From contig JASFIT010000169.1 of NCBI GenBank assembly GCA_050122535.1, positions 1 through 9,294 of the forward strand: a stretch of 9,294 nt of DNA. Reading direction: 5' to 3'. Positions 4,956 through 9,294 of this stretch are shown here, one piece after another. Every line of letters starts with the position of its first letter. Position 1 is the stretch's first letter. The stretch comes from JASFEQ01 sp050122535 (GTDB taxonomy: Bacteria; Desulfobacterota; DSM-4660; Desulfatiglandales; HGW-15). Under the pieces are notes generated by a model. That model was not told the DNA's origin. It saw nothing but the letters and a program-made list of their open reading frames with translations, and ran no database searches. The position numbers and the translations under genes were made by a program.

Positions 4956-5681
4956 CTACAGTTTTTCAGCCAACGACAATGTGGCCTGTTTTAGAGCAGG
5001 TAATATCTCCCGTAGCCCAACGACACTATCTAAAATTCTGTCCGGATCTTCTGCCCTTAAGGCTTCATAGTCGTCCACTCCGGTCAAGACGCCAACGGTC
5101 ATTGTGCCTGCCGCCTTGCCGGCCCGAATGTCTATCCGCGAGTCGCCCACATAGACTATCCTTTCCATATCAACGCATAATCTTTTCCCACACTCAATCA
5201 AGGGTTCTGCCGCAGGTTTTTTGTTGGTAACTTCATCCGTTGTGATAATCACCTGGAGCAAATCCACGATCCCCGAAGCCTCCAATGGGTAAAGCTTGGG
5301 CGCCAGATATTTTGCATCTGTCGATGTGACGAGACCAATTTTCATGTCTGCCACCGTGACCTCCCTTAAAATGTCGGCGACTCCAGGGACCAATTTGACC
5401 TCTTCCCGAAACATCTGCGGATAGATTTCTCTCATAATCTCCATCGCCTTTTGGATGATTTCCTCTTTCCTGATTTTCAGATCAGCGGGAAGTATCTTAT
5501 TCCAAGCAAAATCGCCTTCTATTAGAAGATCTAAGATGTCTTCTTTTGAAAATAGAGGTAAACTGAGGCGTTCAAAGGCCACATTGAGGATTCTAAGATA
5601 GACGTCAGTTGAATCAATTAGTGTACCATCCAGATCGAAAATCACTGCATCGCATATGAATTGGCTATTGGTATAGGACAT
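4956..5681 (-). CDS. HAD-superfamily phosphatase (phosphoglycolate-phosphatase-like)
   Basis: The protein has 241 residues, normal for subfamily IA HAD phosphatases. Motif I is FDLDGTLID with nucleophile Asp16 and acid/base Asp18. Motif II is VTST (Ser120/Thr121), motif III is the Lys of NKKPAAEP (about 154-155), and motif IV is VYVGDSRID with Asp180 and Asp184 for Mg2+. The alpha-helical cap lies between about residues 25 and 95. The KPAAEP and GDSRID segments resemble PGMB/Gph-type enzymes, so a small phosphorylated sugar or metabolite is the likely substrate. The ATG start has AGGAG five bases before it. It is the last gene of the comF-rfaE2 operon, 28 bp after the RibK-like gene. A link with FMN or heptose phosphates is suggested by position only. 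Confidence 0.9.
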   Translation of the reverse strand: MSYTNSQFICDAVIFDLDGTLIDSTDVYLRILNVAFERLSLPLFSKEDILDLLIEGDFAWNKILPADLKIRKEEIIQKAMEIMREIYPQMFREEVKLVPGVADILREVTVADMKIGLVTSTDAKYLAPKLYPLEASGIVDLLQVIITTDEVTNKKPAAEPLIECGKRLCVDMERIVYVGDSRIDIRAGKAAGTMTVGVLTGVDDYEALRAEDPDRILDSVVGLREILPALKQATLSLAEKL

Positions 5682-5709
5682 GCCTTCTCCTCAAGGCATA
5701 GGAAGAGCA

Positions 5710-6117
5710 TTAAAAAGTAAGTTTTTTGACTATCAAAGTTAAAGAGTCTCCGTCATCAACCTGCAGAGCCTCTTTTAGTCTTAAAGGGGAGATGACCTCT
5801 ACGATGTTCTTTCCATGCACCCTCACGTCCTCAGCAGGTATGATAATGGCTCCTGATATACTCCCTAAAGAAAGAAGCATGGCCTTGGCAGCACAAAATT
5901 CCGTATCTGGGGGAATCAACTCTATCCCTTGTTCCTTTTGCAGTGCTTCGATGATGGGGAGACTCTCCTCAGACATCTCCACGTTAAGCGTTCCAGGATA
6001 TGGCCTGAAACCCAATTTTTCCATACACTGTTCTTGAACCCAATCAAGCTGCGTAAAATATGCAGCCTTCCGGACACCACTGACCACCTTGCCGTTCAGG
6101 ACCCATTCATTTTGCAT
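5710..6117 (-). CDS. DUF120 / CTP-dependent riboflavin kinase-like protein
   Basis: The 135-residue protein matches the archaeal RibK fold family (DUF120), whose Methanocaldococcus member makes FMN from riboflavin using CTP. Seen here: a start like the family's GxVxSG strand (NGKVVSGVRKAAYF, 8-21), the hallmark GFRPYPGTLNV (36-46), where Thr43 and Asn45 correspond to the metal ligands, SGAIIIPAED (88-97), and the C-terminal VEVISPLRLKEALQVDDGD with the acidic and Pro-Leu elements. The glycine-rich nucleotide loop, usually like SGLGEGRYF, reads SGVRKAAYF here, so two glycines are lost. Full-length canonical archaeal enzymes are about the same size. It sits after the 106-aa unknown gene and before the HAD phosphatase. 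It may be a riboflavin kinase, or a family member with another substrate. Confidence 0.85.
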   Translation of the reverse strand: MQNEWVLNGKVVSGVRKAAYFTQLDWVQEQCMEKLGFRPYPGTLNVEMSEESLPIIEALQKEQGIELIPPDTEFCAAKAMLLSLGSISGAIIIPAEDVRVHGKNIVEVISPLRLKEALQVDDGDSLTLIVKKLTF

Positions 6118-6135
6118 CTGATACCTGCCACGCTG

Positions 6136-6456
6136 TTATTTTCTGAACCACTTCTTTTTTTGGAAATCATTCGCCGAATCAGGTAGGTTGCCAACAACCA
6201 TAGACTTTAGCTTGCGGACGATCTCGTGCTCCTGGCCCAACGCAGAAGATAGTGATCTGATCGCTCTGCCTATGGTCTGGTCTAAGGAAGATTGAAATTC
6301 ATCAAGGACCTCGGATGGCAGGTGATTGTATGCAGCAACTAAATTTTCAACCCAGTTAGCGAGGGCCGCCATGTCTATCTCGTCTTTTTGATAGACATAT
6401 CCCTCGAGCGCACCTGCTGAGGCCGCAAATTCATAGATCTTTGAATACAGATGCAT
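6136..6456 (-). CDS. Hypothetical helical protein (106 aa)
   Basis: I do not recognise this 106-residue protein. It appears all-alpha. The N-terminal half has a helix with aromatic residues (LYSKIYEFAASAGALEGYVYQ), then DMAALANWVENLVAAYNHL. The second half, FQSSLDQTIGRAIRSLSSAL followed by HEIVRKLKSMVVG, is amphipathic, and the tail is basic (KKKWFRK). There are no cysteines, export signal or membrane segment. The ATG lies one base after the rfaE2 stop, with AAGGA six bases upstream inside the rfaE2 end, so it is translationally coupled to rfaE2. The RibK-like gene starts 18 bp after its stop. The tight packing suggests a constant partner in this operon, but no function can be given. Confidence 0.8.
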   Translation of the reverse strand: MHLYSKIYEFAASAGALEGYVYQKDEIDMAALANWVENLVAAYNHLPSEVLDEFQSSLDQTIGRAIRSLSSALGQEHEIVRKLKSMVVGNLPDSANDFQKKKWFRK

Positions 6457-6457
6457 G

Positions 6458-6937
6458 TTAATTCCTTATCTTTTTGATGATATCGGTCGTTGAAAACCCG
6501 CCAATGTAAGGAATGCGAACCACCTCCCCGCCCGCTTTTTTCACCACATCCGCGCCGATGATCTCCTCTTCTTTCCAGTCTCCTCCTTTGACGAGAATAT
6601 GGGGCATCAAATATTGAATCACTTTCAAGGGGTCTTCCTCATCAAAAACGACCACCCCATCCACGCAGCTCAATGCGGCCAGCAATTCTGCCCGAGCATC
6701 CTGCAACAGGATAGGCCTTCCTTCTCCTTTTATGGCCCTTACAGATTGATCGCTATTGACCGCCACAACCAAATAATCCCCTAGAGCCCTAGCGGTATAT
6801 AGGTAACGGGCATGACCAGGATGCAGGATATCAAAACAGCCGTTTGTGAAAACAACTCTTTTCCCTTCTGTTTTGAGCTGGTCAATTTCCTTTTTTGCCT
6901 GTTCGTGGCTTTTTATTTTGGAACGATAGTCTTCCAT
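6458..6937 (-). CDS. rfaE2: D-glycero-beta-D-manno-heptose 1-phosphate adenylyltransferase
   Basis: The 159-residue cytidylyltransferase-like enzyme transfers AMP from ATP to heptose-1-phosphate, giving ADP-heptose for LPS inner core. It is the stand-alone form of the HldE C-terminal domain. Visible motifs are TNGCFDILHPGH (31-42), containing the HxGH nucleotide site, KGEGRPILLQDAR (70-82) typical of the heptose branch, VKGGDW (116-121) and GFSTTDII (147-154), the family's usual end. The start at 6937 has AAGGA eight bases upstream. The kinase half (RfaE1), GmhA, GmhB and HldD are not in the window. It follows the ComF-family gene by 34 bp and is coupled to the 106-aa unknown gene. Its presence argues for a Gram-negative host making heptosylated LPS. 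Confidence 0.95.
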   Translation of the reverse strand: MEDYRSKIKSHEQAKKEIDQLKTEGKRVVFTNGCFDILHPGHARYLYTARALGDYLVVAVNSDQSVRAIKGEGRPILLQDARAELLAALSCVDGVVVFDEEDPLKVIQYLMPHILVKGGDWKEEEIIGADVVKKAGGEVVRIPYIGGFSTTDIIKKIRN

Positions 6938-6971
6938 GTATAAAATCCTTTTTCACTTCGTTCAAATGATT

Positions 6972-7715
6972 TCATTGACCCGAAGTTCTGGCAAGTGTGA
7001 GACAAAACACTTCTTTAGAGCCTGCTCTTTTGAGGGTTCGTGCGCACTCGTTCAGGGTGTTACCCGTGGTCGTCACATCATCCACTAACAAAATGGTTCG
7101 CCCTTTTACGACCTTCCTGTCCACAATCTCGAAGGCGCCACGGACATTCCTTCTTCTATCATTACTCTTAAGACCGGTCTGAGGTTGCGTGTATCTTATC
7201 CTCTTCAGGGAGAGAAAGTCCAGTTCTGTGCCAAGTAAAGGAGCGGCATAACGTGCAAGGAGCAGGCTCTGGTTGAAATTCCTCTCGCGTAATCTCTTAG
7301 GGTGAAGAGGAACCGGCATCATTAAGTACCCGTCCGCTTTGTCCAACCATTTCCTGGCAAACGAGTTTAGGAGGAGCCCTAACGACGTGCCGAGATGACT
7401 TTTCCTGGCATACTTGAATTGATGTATGGCCTCCATAATGCCTCCCTCGTAAAGGTAGGGGGCACGCATCGCGGTATAGTAAGGTCGTTTCCTAAGGCAG
7501 TCCCCACATAGATGATCTTCATCCACCTCTGACCCAAAAGGTCTACCACATATGGGGCAGAGGGGAGAGGCTATCTCAGAAAAACCATCAAAACAAGGTT
7601 TACAAAAGAGGAGTTCCTGTTGCTCCTTTTTTGCCCTGTTTTCCCAGAGGAATTTTTCGCAGATGGAGCACCTGGGTGGATAGATGAGATCAATGAATTG
7701 GCCGAAAAAACTCAT
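6972..7715 (-). CDS. ComF family protein (double zinc ribbon plus phosphoribosyltransferase)
   Basis: The 247-residue protein has the normal ComF length. Two zinc-ribbon-like cysteine sets open it: CSIC (16-19) with CKPC (38-41), and CPIC (53-56) with CGDC (70-73). The type I phosphoribosyltransferase domain follows, with VPLHPKRLRERNFNQ (135-149), the QTGLKSNDRRRNVRGAF segment (179-195), and the PRPP loop ILLVDDVTTTGNT (208-220). ComF is needed for DNA uptake in Bacillus and Haemophilus; in non-competent bacteria the homologue's role is unclear and may be salvage-like. The start ATG has only a weak upstream ribosome site. It is the first gene of the operon leading to rfaE2. No other competence genes are nearby, so a competence role cannot be inferred here. 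Confidence 0.93.
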   Translation of the reverse strand: MSFFGQFIDLIYPPRCSICEKFLWENRAKKEQQELLFCKPCFDGFSEIASPLCPICGRPFGSEVDEDHLCGDCLRKRPYYTAMRAPYLYEGGIMEAIHQFKYARKSHLGTSLGLLLNSFARKWLDKADGYLMMPVPLHPKRLRERNFNQSLLLARYAAPLLGTELDFLSLKRIRYTQPQTGLKSNDRRRNVRGAFEIVDRKVVKGRTILLVDDVTTTGNTLNECARTLKRAGSKEVFCLTLARTSGQ

Positions 7716-7835
7716 TTTGGATTAACCCCAGACTCACGGTGACAAAGGAAATGCTCGCAAAATTATTCACCACCCGCTCGCTTCACTCATTAGAGGCGTC
7801 GCTAACGATTGCCTATCCATATCAAGCATTCAGAA

Positions 7836-7863
7836 TCTCTGCGTACCCTGCGTCTTCGCGGTG
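7836..7863. repeat. Degenerate 9-mer intergenic repeat
   Basis: On the minus strand this reads CACCGCGAAG, then ACGCAGGGT, then ACGCAGAGA, i.e. tandem variants of an ACGCAGAGN unit after a CACCGC head. Short intergenic repeats of the CACCGCAGAG-ACGCAGAG type are, to my knowledge, scattered through many environmental bacterial genomes, with no established function. It lies in the 170-bp spacer between the YkgJ-like gene and comF, which otherwise shows no gene or terminator. Confidence 0.5.
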
Positions 7864-7885
7864 GGATCGTTTAATATGAGAAGTT

Positions 7886-8254
7886 TTACTCCTGAGACTC
7901 CTTTACAAAATCCTCAAAAGAACAATCAGGATTGATGCCAGGACATGCATCTTTTGCCATTTCCCAATTATATGCATCTTTCAAGTTGGCAGGGTAGAAG
8001 GGCCATAGAATGCATGGGGCGGGTTTGACAGGGTGGATCAAGCAACGCTTCTCTTGATCATAAAATATGCAGTACTTGTTCGCCCCTGTCTTAATGGAAA
8101 ACCGGCCACGCTTTTTATCACAATATTGCGTGACAAAAGATGCGGGTTTCATCTCAAGGAAGTTGGCAATCCTCTCTATTTCATCCTCTTTGACAAAGAT
8201 GCCCCCTTTCCCGTAGCAGCAGGTTCCGCACATCTTGCATTCAAAAGCCTTCAT
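7886..8254 (-). CDS. YkgJ family cysteine cluster protein
   Basis: The 122-residue protein has the YkgJ/Fe-Zn cluster layout: CKMCGTCC near the start (Cys6, 9, 12, 13), then a middle region with Cys45, then YC (62), CLIHPVKPAPCILWPF (Cys71, His74, Cys81), and Cys104 and Cys111 near the end. The family is predicted to bind zinc or an iron-sulfur cluster; biochemical roles are mostly unknown. There is no signal peptide, so it should be cytoplasmic. The ribosome site before the ATG is weak (AGG eight bases upstream). Degenerate TAAAGTG repeats lie just upstream, between it and the helicase gene. It appears to be transcribed alone or with the helicase. The many cysteines would suit an anaerobe or redox role (inference). 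Confidence 0.9.
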   Translation of the reverse strand: MKAFECKMCGTCCYGKGGIFVKEDEIERIANFLEMKPASFVTQYCDKKRGRFSIKTGANKYCIFYDQEKRCLIHPVKPAPCILWPFYPANLKDAYNWEMAKDACPGINPDCSFEDFVKESQE

Positions 8255-8260
8255 AATAAG

Positions 8261-8400
8261 TGCCTAAAGTGAGCTAAAGTGCCCCGCCGTCGCCAGTTCG
8301 CCTCGAATACTCGAGTATGGCCAAGCAGTACGGGACGAACGGCCAGAAAGATTTGCTCAGAAATGGCTATGGCGGGCAAGCTAAAGTGTGTAAAGTTGAA
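8261..8400. repeat. Degenerate TAAAGTG repeats bracketing a GC-rich segment
   Basis: Two 10-bp units ending in CTAAAGT (8261-8280) and two more at 8380-8397 (GCTAAAGTGT, GTAAAGTTGA) flank about 100 bp. The enclosed part holds the perfect 12-bp palindrome ATACTCGAGTAT (8307-8318), with GCCCCGCC near its left end (8281-8288) facing GGCGGGC (8371-8377) at its right end. It could be a small non-autonomous mobile element or a structured repeat. No reading frame is supported. Confidence 0.45.
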
Positions 8401-8430
8401 AGAAGAAAAGAGAGACCCGATTCCATACGC

Positions 8431-8472
8431 GACTACTCAACGACTTAACTATTCAACCACTCAGCCAATTAA
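8431..8472. repeat. Degenerate 9-mer tandem repeat (CTATTCAAC-like)
   Basis: Successive 9-mers CTACTCAAC, GACTTAACT, ATTCAACCA and CTCAGCCAA follow one another; the minus strand reads like GTTGAATAG units. The tract runs over the stop codon of the helicase gene (8461-8463). Similar GTTGAATAG-type runs are, to my knowledge, frequent intergenic spacers in some deltaproteobacterial and other environmental genomes. Function is unknown. Confidence 0.4.
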
Positions 8473-9294
8473 CTTCTCTAGGTTCCAGTCGACGAGGAGT
8501 CTTAGGCGCCTGTCGTCCTGCTTTGTCCTGTAAACAAGTTGGCCATTTTTCAGACCGTGCAGGAAAAGATCCTTCGTGATAGCCACATCGTGTTGGCAAT
8601 ACTCTATCAATTTCTCCATCTCCCCTTGTCTGAACCACTCCACGGCCTGAAGGCCGTCTGCCGTCTTAGCCTGATTGAGGGTCTCCTGGGCAAGATGGTC
8701 TAGCGAAAGCCGAAAGCCGAGCCGTTGATATATGTCCTCAAGGATATCAAAAGTGTTGAGCTCCTTGAAATCCTTTCCCGTGTAAGCGCTCAGGACCGTG
8801 TAGTCAAATCGTCTGATATTGAAACCAACCACCAAATTCGCCTTCTCCAGATTGGCCAGGAGATCATCAATTTCATCTTCTGTAAAGCTGATGAACCTTT
8901 TTTCAATACTGTCAAAGATTACGGCCACTGAAACTCTCATGAGATGCGTATTATGCCATCCCCCCACATCCTCAGCTGTCTTTTGGGTCTCTAGATCAAA
9001 ATAGACGATCCTCGGTTGGGTCTGCTGCGGTTGAGGTTCCTCTTTTTGGCCCGGAATCGGCACAGTTTCTTCCTCTCCGTCTGCGTCGGAAATCTGACTG
9101 AGCGAGAGGTGGCCAAGAAGAAATTCCAAGATGATCACTGCCGCTCCCTTGTTCAGCGGTTTGTTTCCTGAACCACATTTGGGAGAATGGATGCATGAGG
9201 GACATCCTTCCTCGCATTCACAATTCTTTATAAGATCCAGAGTCCCTTCAAGCAATTCCAGAATGACTTCAAACCCGCGTTGAGCAAGGCCCAC
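8461..9294 (-). CDS. 3' part of MrfA-like helicase fused to MrfB/YprB-like exonuclease domain
   Basis: The frame is open to the window edge, so the N-terminal helicase part lies outside; 277 residues are visible, and the first GTG is internal. Residues 1-60 match the C-terminal cysteine cluster (DUF1998 region) of MrfA/YprA-type DEAD-box helicases: Cys25, 27, 31, 34 and 40 in CEEGCPSCIHSPKCGSGN, followed by LNKGAAVIIL. A linker rich in Glu, Gln and Pro (75-94) leads to an RNase H-like DEDD domain: YFDLET (Asp100, Glu102), VGFNIRRFDY (Asp164), and YCQHDVAITKDLF (Tyr232, Asp236). In Bacillus MrfA and MrfB are separate proteins that repair mitomycin C damage; here they appear to be one polypeptide. 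Degenerate repeats, not a clear terminator, follow its stop. Confidence 0.88.
   Translation of the reverse strand: MGLAQRGFEVILELLEGTLDLIKNCECEEGCPSCIHSPKCGSGNKPLNKGAAVIILEFLLGHLSLSQISDADGEEETVPIPGQKEEPQPQQTQPRIVYFDLETQKTAEDVGGWHNTHLMRVSVAVIFDSIEKRFISFTEDEIDDLLANLEKANLVVGFNIRRFDYTVLSAYTGKDFKELNTFDILEDIYQRLGFRLSLDHLAQETLNQAKTADGLQAVEWFRQGEMEKLIEYCQHDVAITKDLFLHGLKNGQLVYRTKQDDRRLRLLVDWNLEKLIG

Noticed and set aside
7768..7821. Minus-strand 17-codon frame in the comF upstream spacer
   Set aside because: No ribosome site and no recognisable features; too short to support.

Overview
The window looks like a piece of a Gram-negative chromosome of moderate GC content. The best guess is a Deltaproteobacteria/Desulfobacterota-type anaerobe. 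The clues are an rfaE2-type heptose adenylyltransferase (LPS synthesis), a PilZ domain of the style common in those bacteria, a bacterial DUF120/archaeal-type riboflavin kinase homologue, a YkgJ-type cysteine-cluster protein, and gene-poor spacers carrying degenerate short-period repeats. This assignment is inference; no 16S or other phylogenetic marker is present. Every convincing gene is on the minus strand, so the window reads right to left.

From the right edge, in transcription order: (a) 9294-8461, the 3' end of a large helicase-type gene in which an MrfA/DUF1998-like cysteine cluster is fused to an MrfB/YprB-like DEDD exonuclease domain. (b) A spacer with two families of 9-10 bp degenerate tandem repeats, then a YkgJ-family CxxC protein (8254-7886). 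(c) A spacer with another degenerate 9-mer repeat, then a compact five-gene operon (7715-4956): ComF-family phosphoribosyltransferase, rfaE2, an unknown helical protein, a DUF120/RibK-like protein and a HAD phosphatase. (d) tRNA-Arg(ACG) with its own intrinsic terminator (4825-4707). (e) A roughly 700-bp stretch with no conventional gene, rich in inverted repeats and holding one possible 35-codon membrane-peptide gene.

(f) 3924-2876 holds three small genes with excellent Shine-Dalgarno sites: DUF1059, an antibiotic-biosynthesis-monooxygenase (ABM)-like protein and an unknown 101-aa protein. They are separated by near-copies of one GGCAGGG...CCCTGCC hairpin; only the last copy has a T-tract and should terminate. 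A candidate promoter abutted by a perfect 9-bp inverted repeat lies upstream. (g) 2455-165 is a probable operon: an alpha/beta hydrolase fused to a C-terminal PilZ domain, a secreted thermonuclease-family protein lacking one catalytic arginine, two tiny helical proteins and a two-TM membrane protein.

The most interesting items are the hydrolase-PilZ fusion (a possible c-di-GMP-controlled esterase), the RibK-like protein with an altered glycine loop inside a heptose operon, the duplicated intergenic hairpins of the small-gene operon, and the MrfA-MrfB type fusion. No CRISPR array, intact insertion sequence or phage gene was found.
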